64,000 bases of DNA from DASWZN01 sp036404435 (GTDB taxonomy: Bacteria > Acidobacteriota > Terriglobia > Bryobacterales > Bryobacteraceae): the NCBI GenBank assembly GCA_036404435.1, contig DASWZN010000012.1, positions 1 through 64,000 of the forward strand, given 5' to 3'. How positions within the stretch are numbered: position 1 is the stretch's first letter; the number at the start of each line of letters is the position of its first letter. The notes under the pieces were generated by a model that made no database searches, was not told the DNA's origin, and saw nothing but the letters and a program-made list of their open reading frames with translations. Below, piece after piece: positions 7,193 to 17,539 of the stretch. A program made the translations under genes and the position numbers.

Positions 7193-9505
7193 GTGACTAT
7201 GGTTTCCGGCCTCACCAGCGATGAAGCCCGCCGCCGGCTCGAGAAGTTCGGTCCCAACGCGGTGCCCGACACCGCTTTCGATCCGTTGCGCAGGGCGCTG
7301 ACGAAGTTCTGGGCTCCGGTTCCCTGGATGCTCGAAGCTGCGATCGTGCTCGAGCTCGTTCTCGGCAAGTATGTCGAGGCGGCGATCATCGCGGGTCTTC
7401 TGGCCTTCAACGCCGCGCTCGGGTTCTTCCAGGAAGGGCGCGCCCAGGCGACTCTTGCCGCGCTGAAGTCGCGGCTCGCGCTGAACGCTTCGGTCCGTCG
7501 CGACAATGTTTGGGCGACCGTGCCGGCCGCCGAGCTTGTGCCGGGTGACGTCGTGAAGCTATCGGTCGGCGCGGTGGTTGCCGCCGACGTGCGTCTGACG
7601 GAAGGCGGGATCCTGCTCGATCAGTCCATGCTCACTGGCGAATCCGTTCCGATCGAAGCTGCCGCCGGGTTCGAGACCTATGCAGGGGCGCTGGTGCGGC
7701 GCGGCGAAGCCGTTGCGGAAGTCACCGCGACGGGAGCGCGCACAAAGTTCGGACGCACCGCGGAGCTGGTTCGAACCGCGCACGTCGAAAGTTCCCAGCA
7801 GAAGGCGGTCCTGCGCGTGGTGCGCAATCTCGCGATGTTCAATGGCGTCCTCATCGTGATGCTGGTGGGGTATGCCTATGCTCTCAAACTGCCGCCTGGT
7901 GAGATCATCCCTCTGGTGCTAACTGCGATTCTCGCTTCGATCCCGGTGGCGCTGCCGGCTACCTTTACCCTCGCGGCCGCACTCGGTGCGCGCGCGCTGG
8001 CGCATCTGGGCGTCCTTCCAACGCGCCTCTCCGCAGTGGACGAGGCGGCAAGCATCGAGGTCCTGTGCTCGGACAAGACCGGCACGCTGACACTCAACGA
8101 GCTGAAGGTAACCGCCGTACACCCTATGCCCGGCTTCGACGGATCGCACGTTCTGGGGATGGCTGCCCTCGCCAGTTCGGATGGCGGGCAGGACCCCGTG
8201 GACGCGGCCATACGCTCCGCCGCCGCCCAGGCCGCCGCCTCCGATCTGCCGAAACTGAGTAAGTTTGTGCCTTTCGATTCCGCCACGAAGATGTCCGAGG
8301 CCACGGCTGTCGATACGAGCGGCGCAACGGTGCGCGCCGTGAAGGGAGCCTTTGCCGCGGTCGTGGGTCTTACGCAACCATCGCCCGATGCGTTCGCGAG
8401 CGCGGAACAACTCGAGGCGCAGGGCTTCCGGGTTCTGGCCGTCGCGGTGGGTCCGCCAGAGGCGATGAAACTCGCGGGAATCATCGCCCTCAGCGATCCC
8501 CCTCGACCGGATTCGGCAGCGCTCATTACGGAGTTGCACGCGTTGGGCGTCAGTACCGTTATGGTGACCGGCGATGCCCCTGCGACGGCAGCGATCGTGG
8601 CCCGCGCGGTGGGGCTGGACGGAGCGATCTCGCCCCCCGGGCCCATCCCCGACGGTGTGCGCCCCGGGGATTTCTCTGTCTTTGCCGGCGTGCTCCCAGA
8701 GGGAAAGTACGATCTGGTCAAGGCGTTCCAGAAGAGCGGCCACGTTGTCGGCATGTGCGGCGATGGAGCCAACGACGCGCCGGCTCTGCGCCAGGCGCAG
8801 ATGGGAATCGCGGTATCCACTGCGACCGATGTCGCTAAGTCGGCGGCCGGCATCGTACTGACTACGCCGGGACTCGGCGGTATCGTCGCTTCGGTTAAGG
8901 AAGGGCGCGTTACCTTCCAGCGGATCCTGACTTACGCGCTCAACTCGGTTAACAAGAAAACTGTGCAGGTGCTCTTCCTGGCGGTGGGCCTGGTCATGAC
9001 CGGACACGCGATCCTGACTCCCATGTTGATGGTCATTATCATGCTCACCGGCGACCTCCTCGGCATGTCCTTGACGACGGACAATGTGCGCCCTTCCCCA
9101 ACTCCCAATGCCTGGCGAATCGGCAACCTGACGATCGCAGGCGTCTTCGTGGGCGTCTGCGAGCTGGTCTTTGGCACCACCGTTCTGGCCGTCGCCAAAT
9201 ACCGCTTGGGTTTTGGAATCGAGACGCTAAGAACCGTGGCCTTCGTGGCCATCGTGTTCGGCAATCAAGCGACGACCTATATGAATCGTGAGCGCCAGCG
9301 CATGGGGTCCTCTCCCCCGAGCCCTTGGCTGATCGGGTCGTCTGTAGTGGATGTGCTGATCGCCTCCACGCTGGCGACTTGTGGCATCGCCATGGCTCCT
9401 CTGCCTGTGCTCGTTGTAGGAGGAACACTCGTGTCGGCAGCGGTCTTCGCATTCCTCTCGGACTTTGCCAAAGTCCCCATGTTCAATCGTCTCAGGATCG
9501 GGTAG
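7193..9505 (+). CDS. Plasma-membrane proton-efflux P-type ATPase (P3A)
   Basis: 770-aa P-type ATPase. Cation N-terminal domain residues 5-45, actuator loop TGES at 148-151, transmembrane M4 with IPVALPATFTLAAALG near 250 (the P3A H+-ATPase form), phosphorylation motif DKTGTLT with D294, hinge GDGANDAP near 522, then the C-terminal helices. The sequence lacks the heavy-metal binding domain and CPx motif of P1B pumps. GTG 7193 has GGCGGAG just upstream at 7180-7186; ATG 7199 is an alternative. It exports H+ using ATP and is the last gene of the plus-strand run, facing the efflux operon tail to tail. Confidence 0.9.
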   Translation: MTMVSGLTSDEARRRLEKFGPNAVPDTAFDPLRRALTKFWAPVPWMLEAAIVLELVLGKYVEAAIIAGLLAFNAALGFFQEGRAQATLAALKSRLALNASVRRDNVWATVPAAELVPGDVVKLSVGAVVAADVRLTEGGILLDQSMLTGESVPIEAAAGFETYAGALVRRGEAVAEVTATGARTKFGRTAELVRTAHVESSQQKAVLRVVRNLAMFNGVLIVMLVGYAYALKLPPGEIIPLVLTAILASIPVALPATFTLAAALGARALAHLGVLPTRLSAVDEAASIEVLCSDKTGTLTLNELKVTAVHPMPGFDGSHVLGMAALASSDGGQDPVDAAIRSAAAQAAASDLPKLSKFVPFDSATKMSEATAVDTSGATVRAVKGAFAAVVGLTQPSPDAFASAEQLEAQGFRVLAVAVGPPEAMKLAGIIALSDPPRPDSAALITELHALGVSTVMVTGDAPATAAIVARAVGLDGAISPPGPIPDGVRPGDFSVFAGVLPEGKYDLVKAFQKSGHVVGMCGDGANDAPALRQAQMGIAVSTATDVAKSAAGIVLTTPGLGGIVASVKEGRVTFQRILTYALNSVNKKTVQVLFLAVGLVMTGHAILTPMLMVIIMLTGDLLGMSLTTDNVRPSPTPNAWRIGNLTIAGVFVGVCELVFGTTVLAVAKYRLGFGIETLRTVAFVAIVFGNQATTYMNRERQRMGSSPPSPWLIGSSVVDVLIASTLATCGIAMAPLPVLVVGGTLVSAAVFAFLSDFAKVPMFNRLRIG

Positions 9506-9756
9506 ACAGTAGACTTGCCGGGATTGCCGTGGCAACCACCTGTGCCGTCGCTCCTTGCACGCCATTGCACGCTGGAATTGCGCGCTGGGAAACCTCGGTT
9601 AGAGACTCGATCCCGTCAGGGCGATCGGAACGTCGCGAAGACGCACCTCACCATCAAGCGGACCCTGTCACCGAGGTACCTTCGTCCGTCGCTTCGCGTT
9701 CCCAGTCGCTCGACCTGGAACGGTGCTGTGCGGTCCCGCTCGGGCGCGTGTCCCCG
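9506..9756. other. Convergent intergenic spacer
   Basis: 251 bp between the tail-to-tail proton ATPase and RND genes. Short imperfect dyads are present (for example TTGCC...GGCAA near 9514-9533), but there is no T-tract terminator and no open frame that resembles a protein. Nothing else is supported. Confidence 0.5.
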
Positions 9757-12700
9757 CTACTCGGATCCGATCGCCCCAGCCTCTCCGCGTCTTCGAATGC
9801 CCACGCCATCCCACCAATGCTGGAGGCTGTCGAAGTACAGATACACCACCGGTGTCGTGTACAGCGTCAGCAACTGGCTCATAATCAGGCCGCCGATGAT
9901 GGTAATGCCCAGCGGGCGGCGTAGTTCGGATCCAGTGCCGGTTCCCAGCGCGAGCGGCAAGGCTCCCAGGAGCGCGGCCATGGTGGTCATCAGGATCGGG
10001 CGGAAGCGCAACCTGCACGCTTCGACGATCGAGTCGTAGGAGTTCTTGCCCTCGTTCCGCTCGGCCGCCAGAGCGAAGTCGATCATCATGATGGCGTTCT
10101 TCTTGACGATGCCGATCAGCAGAATGATGCCGATGATGGCGATGATACTGAGGTCCGTGTGGGTGAGAAGAAGCGCCAGCAGCGCGCCGACGCTTGCCGC
10201 CGGAAGACTGGAGATGATGGTGATGGGATGGACGTAACTCTCATACAGCATCGCAAGGATGAGGTAGACGCTCACGAGTGCCGCCGCAATGAGGACCGGT
10301 TCGCTCGCAAGCGAGGCTTCATAGGCTTGGGCGGTGCCAGCGAATTCGGTCTGGATCGTCGCCGGAAGCCCGACCTTCGCCGCCACCGCCGTCGTGGCAT
10401 TCACGGCGTCGCCCAGCGCAACCCCTGGCTTCAGATTGAAGGAAACCGTCACCGCCGGAAACAGACCCTGGTGAGTCACCGTGAGCGGCGCGGTGGTGGG
10501 GGCGAACGTCGCGAAAGCGCTCATCGGGACCTGTTGTCCGCTCGGCGACGTCACATAGATCTGCCGCAGGAACAGAGGATTCTGCCAGAACTCCGGCGAC
10601 GCCTCCATCACCACGTGGTACTGATTCAGAGACGTGTACATAGTCGATACCTGGCGCTGGCCGAATGCGTCGTAAAGCGTGTTGTCGATGACTTGTGGCG
10701 TAATGCCGAAACGCGCGGAAGTGGCGCGATCGTACTGAATCATGGCTTGCAGCCCACGGTTCTGCTGATCGCTGCTCACGTCCGAAATGATCGAAATGGT
10801 CTTAAACCCTGCGACCATCTTGGGGGCAAACCGATTGAGGTCATCCAGATTGTCGCCGCTCATCGTGAACTGGTATTGAGCGTTGCTCTGCCGGCCACCG
10901 ACGCGCAGATCCTGCGCGGCTTGTAAGTATAGGGTGGCGCCCGGCACTTTGGCCAACTTGGGCCGCAGCCGCGCGATGATGAGGTCGGCCGAAATCTTGC
11001 GCTGTTCGAGCGGTTTTAGCGAGATGAACAGACGCGCCGTGTTGTACGTGCTGCCTCCCGTAAACCCGTTCACGGTATCGACGGCCGGGTCGGCGGCGAC
11101 GATATTGATCATCGGCAGCATGATCTTATCCATGGCTTGGAACGAGGTATCCTGGTCGGCTGTAATCGACCCCTGAATCCGTCCGTTATCCTGTTGCGGG
11201 AAAAATCCCTTGGGTATGCGAATGAACAGGTAGGCGTTAAGCCCGATTGTGGCCAGCAGCACCAGCAGCGTAATCGCCCGAAAACGGAGCGCGACGGAGA
11301 GGGTGCTTCCATACAGATTCACCACCCACTCGAAAGCCCGCTCGGTGGTGCGGTATATCCGGCCGTGGGACTGTTTTTCCTTTAACAGATGAGCGCACAT
11401 CATGGGAGTTGCGGTAAGCGACACCACCATGGAAACCGCGATGGCGACGGAAAGCGTCACCGCGAATTCGCGAAACAGGCGGCCCACGATGCCGCCCATC
11501 AGAAGCAGGGGAATGAACACCGCAATCAACGAAACGCTGATGGTGAAAACCGTTGAGCCCACTTCCTGCGCGCCTTTCAGCGCGGCCTCGAAAGGATGCA
11601 TGCCCTGTTCGAGATAACGCGTGATGTTCTCGATCACGACGATCGCGTCGTCGACCACAAACCCGGTGGAGATGGTCAGCGCCATCAGCGAGAGATTGTC
11701 GAGACTGTAGCCGAGCAGGTACATCACGCCGAATGTTCCCACCAGCGATACGGGGACGGCGACGCTGGGAATAAAGGTCGTGCGCGCGTTTCTCAGGAAG
11801 ACGAAGACCACCAGAATCACGAGTATCACCGAGATAATGAGTGTCTTCTCCGTGTCGTGCACGGACGCCCTGATGGTGACCGTCTGGTCCATAGCCACCT
11901 TGACATCGATCGAGTGCGGAATCGAGGCTTCAATCTCCGGAAGGACGGCCCGGATGCTATCCACAGTATCGATGATGTTCGCCCCGGGTTGACGGAAGAC
12001 GATGACCAGAACGGATGGCTTACCGTTTGCGTAACCCGAATTGCGAAGGTCTTCCACGGCATCCTGGGCCAGCCCGATATCGGAGATCCGCACGGCCGTT
12101 CCGTTGCGGTAAGCAACCACTAGCGGCTCATAGTCACTCGCCTGGAAGATCTGATCGTTGGCGCCCACTTCCCACATGCGAAGGCTGTCCGAGAAATGCC
12201 CCTTGGGGGTATGGGCGTTCGCGCCGCTCAACGCGGTCCGGACCTGCTCCAGGCCGACGCCGTACTTGTTCAAAGCCGGCGGATTCAGCTCGATGCGAAC
12301 GGCCGGAAGCGAACTCCCGCCCACACTTACTTGTCCCACGCCGCTCACCTGGGCCAGCTTCTGGGCCATGATGGTCGAGGCGGCGTCGTACATCTGGCCC
12401 CTGGTGAGGACGGCCGAGGTAAGTGCCAGCATGAAGATGGGCGAGTCGGCCGGATTCACTTTCCGGTACGAGGGATTGTTGGGGAGATTGGATGGGAGAT
12501 TCCCGCGGGCGGCGTTGATGGCGGCTTGTACGTCGCGCGCGGCCGCGTCGATGTCCCGGTTGAGATCGAATTGCAGCGTGATGCTGGTAGATCCGAGGGC
12601 GCTCGACGAGGTCATCTCGGTCACCGCAGCGATCCTTCCGAATTGGCGCTCGAGCGGCGTGGCCACGGACGACGCCATCGTCTCGGGACTCGCCCCCGGC

Positions 12701-12852
12701 AGGCCGGCGCTCACGGAGATGGTGGGAAACTCCACTTGAGGCAGAGGCGACACCGGGAGCAAGCGGTACGCAGCGGCGCCGGCCAATGTTATGGCGACCA
12801 CAAGAAGTGTGGTGGCGACGGGCTTGCGGATGAAGGGCTCCGAGATATTCAT
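9757..12852 (-). CDS. mdtC: RND efflux pump subunit, MdtC/AcrB-like (HAE1)
   Basis: 1031-aa inner-membrane resistance-nodulation-division transporter, driven by the proton gradient and exporting drugs or lipophilic compounds through a tripartite channel. N-terminal TM1 is followed by the porter loop with the PTISVSAGLPGASPETMASSV block. The DDAIVVIENI segment of TM4 carries the proton-relay aspartates, and the KKNAIMMIDFALAAER block precedes a second GFFPQQDNG loop region. Length is usual. It begins 3 bases after the paralogous pump gene ends, so the two are coupled. MdtB-MdtC pairs form heterotrimers, and this organisation suggests the same here. Confidence 0.92.
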   Translation of the reverse strand: MNISEPFIRKPVATTLLVVAITLAGAAAYRLLPVSPLPQVEFPTISVSAGLPGASPETMASSVATPLERQFGRIAAVTEMTSSSALGSTSITLQFDLNRDIDAAARDVQAAINAARGNLPSNLPNNPSYRKVNPADSPIFMLALTSAVLTRGQMYDAASTIMAQKLAQVSGVGQVSVGGSSLPAVRIELNPPALNKYGVGLEQVRTALSGANAHTPKGHFSDSLRMWEVGANDQIFQASDYEPLVVAYRNGTAVRISDIGLAQDAVEDLRNSGYANGKPSVLVIVFRQPGANIIDTVDSIRAVLPEIEASIPHSIDVKVAMDQTVTIRASVHDTEKTLIISVILVILVVFVFLRNARTTFIPSVAVPVSLVGTFGVMYLLGYSLDNLSLMALTISTGFVVDDAIVVIENITRYLEQGMHPFEAALKGAQEVGSTVFTISVSLIAVFIPLLLMGGIVGRLFREFAVTLSVAIAVSMVVSLTATPMMCAHLLKEKQSHGRIYRTTERAFEWVVNLYGSTLSVALRFRAITLLVLLATIGLNAYLFIRIPKGFFPQQDNGRIQGSITADQDTSFQAMDKIMLPMINIVAADPAVDTVNGFTGGSTYNTARLFISLKPLEQRKISADLIIARLRPKLAKVPGATLYLQAAQDLRVGGRQSNAQYQFTMSGDNLDDLNRFAPKMVAGFKTISIISDVSSDQQNRGLQAMIQYDRATSARFGITPQVIDNTLYDAFGQRQVSTMYTSLNQYHVVMEASPEFWQNPLFLRQIYVTSPSGQQVPMSAFATFAPTTAPLTVTHQGLFPAVTVSFNLKPGVALGDAVNATTAVAAKVGLPATIQTEFAGTAQAYEASLASEPVLIAAALVSVYLILAMLYESYVHPITIISSLPAASVGALLALLLTHTDLSIIAIIGIILLIGIVKKNAIMMIDFALAAERNEGKNSYDSIVEACRLRFRPILMTTMAALLGALPLALGTGTGSELRRPLGITIIGGLIMSQLLTLYTTPVVYLYFDSLQHWWDGVGIRRRGEAGAIGSE

Positions 12853-12855
12853 CGC

Positions 12856-15800
12856 TTACACTGCCGAAGCCGGTTCGGCGGCAACGGGGAGCTTGCCGGT
12901 TTCGGACCGCCGCGAGAATCGCGCTCCCAGCCGGTCGAACCATATGTAGATGACCGGCGTCGTGTAGAGCGTCAACAGTTGGCTGATAAGCAGCCCACCG
13001 ATAATCGTAATTCCCAGCGGCCGGCGTAGCTCCGAGCCGCTGCCGGAACCGAAGGCCAAGGGCACCGCGCCGAGCAACGCCGCCATGGTTGTCATCATGA
13101 TCGGGCGGAAGCGCAGGAGGCATGCCTGATAGATGGCGTCTTCCGGTTTCATGCCCTCCTTACGTTCCGCTGCGAGGGCGAAATCGATCATCATAATGGC
13201 GTTCTTCTTCACGATCCCGATGAGCAGGACAATGCCGATTAAAGCAATCACGCTGAAATCGTTCCGGAAGATCATGAGAGCGATCAAGGCGCCGACGCCC
13301 GCGGAGGGCAGCGCGGACAGGATCGTCAAGGGATGGATGTAGCTCTCATACAGGATCCCCAACACGAGATAGACCGTAATCAACGCTGCGGCTATCAGCA
13401 CGGGCTCGTTGGCCAGAGACGACTGGAAGGCCTCAGCCGTGCCCTGATAGGCGGCCTGTACACTGGGGGGCATGCCCATTCCGTCTTTCACTTTGTTCAC
13501 GGCGGTAACGGCGTCACCTAAAGAAGCGGTCGGAGCCAGATTGAAGGACAGGGTCACCACGGGGAACTGGCCTTGGTGGTTCACCGTGATGGGAACGGTG
13601 GTCGTCTCCACCCGGGAAAAGCTGTTGAGCGGGATCTGGCCGGCATTCGAAAACGCTGCGGAGGATTGAATCGAAGGAGCGCCGGGAACGACTGCGCCTG
13701 CCTGTATAAACAAATCGTTCAGGCCGGAAGGATTCTTCTCGAACCCGGGTTTTACTTCCAGCACGACATGATACTGATTCAACTGCGTAAACATGGTCGA
13801 TACTTCGCGCTGGCCGTAAGCGTCATAGAGCGCTTGGTCGATCGCCGATGTCGTAATCCCTAACCGTGAGGCGGTGTTGCGATCGAACACCAGCTTCGCC
13901 TGAAGACCGAGGGTTTGCTGGTCGCTCGCCACGTCGCTCAATTCCGGCAGCGTCTGCAGCTTGGCGAGCATCTGCGGCGCGAAGCTATTCAACTCGTCTA
14001 CGTTCGGATCTTCCAGCGTGTACTGGAATTGCGTACGGCTCACCCGGTCTTCGACCGAGAGATCCTGCACCGGCTGCATGTACAACGTAATGCCGGGCAC
14101 CTTGGCCAGTTCCGGCTGCAAGCGGCGAATGACGTCGCTCGCACTGAGGTTTCGCGCCGCGAGCGGTTTCAGGTTGATGAGAATACGCCCGCTATTCAGC
14201 GTGGTATTGGTCCCGTCGATTCCGATGAAGGAGGACAGATTATCGACGGCCGGGTCCTCCAGAATGATCTTGCTCAATTGCTGCTGCTGACGCGACATTT
14301 CCGGGAAGGACACCGACTGGGCCGCTTCGGAAACCCCTTGGATGACTCCCGTATCTTGAATGGGGAAGAATCCTTTGGGAATTACGAAGAACAGGAAGAT
14401 GGTCAAACCGAGAGTCGCGGCCGCCACCAGCAGCGTCGCAAGTTGCCAGCCGAGGACCCACTTCAACGTCCTGCCGTAGAAGGCGATGACCGAATTGAAT
14501 GCGCGCTCGGAGGCCCGATAGAATCGCCCCTGGTTCGCCTCGGACTTGTGCTTCAGCAGCTTCGAGCACATCATCGGAGTGAGGGTGAGCGACACGACGG
14601 CTGAGGCCAGGATGGTCACGCTCAGCGTAACGGCAAATTCACGAAACAGGCGGCCGACGATATCGCTCATGAATAGCAAAGGAATGAGAACGGCAATCAG
14701 GGAGACGGTCAACGAGACGATCGTGAAGCCAATTTGCGCGGAGCCTTTGAGCGCGGCCTCCAGGGGAGCGTCCCCCGCTTCGATGTAGCGGCTGATGTTC
14801 TCGATCATCACGATGGCGTCGTCTACCACGAAGCCGGTTGAAATCGTCAGCGCCATCAAAGTCAGGTTGTTCAGGCTGTAGCCGAGTAGATACATCACTC
14901 CGAAGGTGGCGACCAGCGACAGGGGAACGGCGATCCCGGGAATGATGGTCGCGGCGATGTTGCGCAGGAAAAGAAACATGACCATCACCACCAACGCCAC
15001 CGTAAGCATCAGCTCGAACCGAACGTCGCTGACGGAGGCCCGGATGGTGGTGGTCCGATCGGTCAGGATGCTGACATGGATGGACGCGGGCAGGGACGAC
15101 GTCAGTTGCGGCAACAGTTGCTTGATCCGGTCGACCACCGAGATGATGTTCGCGCCAGGCTGGCGCTGAATGTTCAAGATGACCGCGGGAGTCTGGTTCA
15201 TCCAGGCAGCCTGCCGGACGTCCTCGACGTCATCGAGGATTGCGGCCACATCGGTCAATTTGACGGGGGCGCCGTTCTTGTACGCGATGATGAGCGGAGC
15301 GTAATCGCCGCTGGAGAGCAACTGGTCGTTCGCTCCAATCTGGTAGGCCTGATGCGCTCCGTCGAAGTTCCCTTTGGCCTGATTGACGTTGGCGGCGACG
15401 ATGGCGGTGCGCAGATCCTCGAGATTCAGCGCGTAGGAAGCCATCGCCGTCGGATTCGCCTGGATCCGGACCGCGGGTTTCTGTCCGCCGCTGATGCTGA
15501 CCAGACCCACACCCGGTAACTGCGACATCTTAGGCGCCAGCCTGGTGTCGGCAAGGTCCTCAACCTTCGACAGCGGAAGAGCCGTCGAGGTGAGGGCGAG
15601 CGTCAGGATGGGTGTGTCGGCTGGATTGGTCTTGCTGTAGATGGGAGGAGCCGGCAGGTCCGCCGGGAGGTACGTACCCGAAGCGTTGATCGATTGCTGC
15701 ACTTCCTGTTCGGCGACATCGATACTCAGGCTGAGGTTGAATTGCAGCGTGATCACCGAGCTCCCGTCGGAACTGGTGGAAGTCATCTGCTGGAGCCCGG

Positions 15801-16023
15801 GCACCTGCCCGAACTGACGTTCGAGCGGCGCGGTCACCGAGGACGCCATCACGTCCGGGCTGGCGCCAGGATAGAAAGTAGTGACTTGAATAATCGGATA
15901 ATCCACCTCCGGCAACGCCGAAACCGGTAGCTGCGTGTACCCCACCGCACCCGCGAGCAGGATGCCCACCATCAGCATCGTGGTGGCGACCGGCCGCAGG
16001 ATGAAGATCCGGGATGGGTTCAT
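12856..16023 (-). CDS. mdtB: RND efflux pump subunit, MdtB/AcrB-like (HAE1)
   Basis: 1055-aa RND transporter, paralogous to the gene downstream. It shows YPIIQVTTFYPGASPDVMASSV in the first porter loop, the TM4 relay DDAIVMIENISRYIEAGDAP, GFFPIQDTG, and the C-terminal KKNAIMMIDFALAAERKEG. The insert after residue 760 (about 20 aa longer than its partner) maps to the docking region. It lies 30 bases downstream of the outer-membrane factor and ahead of mdtC in a four-gene operon. Substrate cannot be read from the sequence. Confidence 0.92.
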   Translation of the reverse strand: MNPSRIFILRPVATTMLMVGILLAGAVGYTQLPVSALPEVDYPIIQVTTFYPGASPDVMASSVTAPLERQFGQVPGLQQMTSTSSDGSSVITLQFNLSLSIDVAEQEVQQSINASGTYLPADLPAPPIYSKTNPADTPILTLALTSTALPLSKVEDLADTRLAPKMSQLPGVGLVSISGGQKPAVRIQANPTAMASYALNLEDLRTAIVAANVNQAKGNFDGAHQAYQIGANDQLLSSGDYAPLIIAYKNGAPVKLTDVAAILDDVEDVRQAAWMNQTPAVILNIQRQPGANIISVVDRIKQLLPQLTSSLPASIHVSILTDRTTTIRASVSDVRFELMLTVALVVMVMFLFLRNIAATIIPGIAVPLSLVATFGVMYLLGYSLNNLTLMALTISTGFVVDDAIVMIENISRYIEAGDAPLEAALKGSAQIGFTIVSLTVSLIAVLIPLLFMSDIVGRLFREFAVTLSVTILASAVVSLTLTPMMCSKLLKHKSEANQGRFYRASERAFNSVIAFYGRTLKWVLGWQLATLLVAAATLGLTIFLFFVIPKGFFPIQDTGVIQGVSEAAQSVSFPEMSRQQQQLSKIILEDPAVDNLSSFIGIDGTNTTLNSGRILINLKPLAARNLSASDVIRRLQPELAKVPGITLYMQPVQDLSVEDRVSRTQFQYTLEDPNVDELNSFAPQMLAKLQTLPELSDVASDQQTLGLQAKLVFDRNTASRLGITTSAIDQALYDAYGQREVSTMFTQLNQYHVVLEVKPGFEKNPSGLNDLFIQAGAVVPGAPSIQSSAAFSNAGQIPLNSFSRVETTTVPITVNHQGQFPVVTLSFNLAPTASLGDAVTAVNKVKDGMGMPPSVQAAYQGTAEAFQSSLANEPVLIAAALITVYLVLGILYESYIHPLTILSALPSAGVGALIALMIFRNDFSVIALIGIVLLIGIVKKNAIMMIDFALAAERKEGMKPEDAIYQACLLRFRPIMMTTMAALLGAVPLAFGSGSGSELRRPLGITIIGGLLISQLLTLYTTPVIYIWFDRLGARFSRRSETGKLPVAAEPASAV

Positions 16024-16053
16024 CGAACTCCCCTTTCGAGCCTTGCTGCCCGG

Positions 16054-17538
16054 CTATCGCTGCCGGGCTGCAACATCTTGCCTGGTGGGTAACTGGGACG
16101 CATTCCATCCTCCGCCCAACGCTTCGATCAGCAGCACGCTCGCGGTGAGGCGGCGGGTCAACAGGGTTACCGCCGTCACGTCGGCGTCGAGAAGCGTCGC
16201 CTGTGAGGTGATGACCGTGAGGTAACTTGCCGTTCCGGCCCGGTACTGGTCGGAAGATATATCGAGAGCGCGCTTGGCCGCTTGGACCGTCTGCTCCACT
16301 TTGTCCGCCTCCTTCGCCAGGATGCGCAAAGCGGCCAAGTTGTCCTCCACCTGCTGCATCGCCGTCAGCACAGTCTCCCGATAGGCGGCCACGGTCGCGT
16401 CATAGGCCGCCCGCTGTTCCACCACCACCCCGCGGCGGCGGCCCGCATCGAAGAGCGTTTCCGCTAGTTGAGGCCCGACCGCCCAGAAGCGACTAGGCCA
16501 GGTGAACCATTTGGCGAGGCTGGAACTTTCCAGGCCGGCGCTACCGGTCAAACTGAGGGTTGGATAGAAGGCCGCCACTGCGATCCCGATCTGCTCGTTC
16601 GCCGCAGCCACCTGGCGCTCCGCGCCGGCGATGTCCGGCCTTCGTTCCAGCAGCTCCGAAGGAACTCCCAGCGGCACCGGCGGCGGAGAAGCTTTCAACG
16701 TGACCGGTGGAATCGTGAGTTCCGCTGGCGCTTTGCCAATCAGGATGGCGATGGCGTGCTCGAACGCCGCGCGCTCGACGCCGAGGTCCATCAATTGCGC
16801 CTGCACTCCGTAGAGTTGCGACTCCGCCTGGGCGACGTCGAGGTCCGACGCAACTCCGGCGGAGAACCGGTTCTGTGTCAGCGTGAGGTACTCCTTATAA
16901 GACGTCTCCGTCCGAGTGAGTAACTCTGCCTCTCCGTCAGTGCCATGAAGGCCGAAGTAGTCTTGCGCGAGTTCGGCCTGGTAGAGCAACCGGGCATTTC
17001 CCACGTTCGCCGCCTGAGACTGTGCGGTCGCGGTGCTTTCCGTCACACCGCGGCGGATGTTACCCCACAGATCCGGTTCCCACGAAGCGTTGATAGGCAG
17101 ATTGAAGCTCGTGCGGCTGGCCGATGTTCCCGAACTGCTTCCGGTTGCGCTGGGGCCTCCTGCTGCGGTGATCGAAGGAGTAGTGGTCACAACCGGGAAC
17201 AATGCGGCGCGGGCCACGGTTACCGCAGCCTTGGCTTGCCGGTACTGCGCCTCGGCTTGCAAGACGTTTTGGTTCGAAACGCTCACTTGCTCCTCCAACG
17301 CATTGAGGGCCGCATCGTTGTAGAGTTCCCACCATCGGCCCTTCGAGTAGGCGTCGGCAGGCTGCGATTGCTTCCACCCGGCTGCCTCCGCTTCCTTGAA
17401 GTTCACGGGTGGCTGCTCTTTGAACGCCGGCGGTGCGACGGCCGAAGGCCGGTTGTAATGGGGTCCCACCATGCAGCCAGCCGAAACCAGCAGCAGGGTG
17501 AGGAGCGTCGCGAGCGGCAAGTTCGGAGGCGGCCTCAT
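16054..17538 (-). CDS. Outer-membrane efflux factor, NodT/OprM type lipoprotein
   Basis: 494-aa TolC-family channel. The N-terminus is a lipoprotein signal with lipobox VSAG-C at residue 22 followed by MVGPHYNRP, the NodT-type mature start, so it is anchored in the outer membrane by lipid. Two OEP repeats follow (about 80-270 and 295-480), with the conserved LGVPSELLERRPDI block between them. It is placed between the adaptor and pump genes, one base after the adaptor stop, an order unlike E. coli mdtABC, which relies on a separate tolC. It completes a self-contained tripartite exporter. Confidence 0.92.
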   Translation of the reverse strand: MRPPPNLPLATLLTLLLVSAGCMVGPHYNRPSAVAPPAFKEQPPVNFKEAEAAGWKQSQPADAYSKGRWWELYNDAALNALEEQVSVSNQNVLQAEAQYRQAKAAVTVARAALFPVVTTTPSITAAGGPSATGSSSGTSASRTSFNLPINASWEPDLWGNIRRGVTESTATAQSQAANVGNARLLYQAELAQDYFGLHGTDGEAELLTRTETSYKEYLTLTQNRFSAGVASDLDVAQAESQLYGVQAQLMDLGVERAAFEHAIAILIGKAPAELTIPPVTLKASPPPVPLGVPSELLERRPDIAGAERQVAAANEQIGIAVAAFYPTLSLTGSAGLESSSLAKWFTWPSRFWAVGPQLAETLFDAGRRRGVVVEQRAAYDATVAAYRETVLTAMQQVEDNLAALRILAKEADKVEQTVQAAKRALDISSDQYRAGTASYLTVITSQATLLDADVTAVTLLTRRLTASVLLIEALGGGWNASQLPTRQDVAARQR

Positions 17539-17539
17539 C

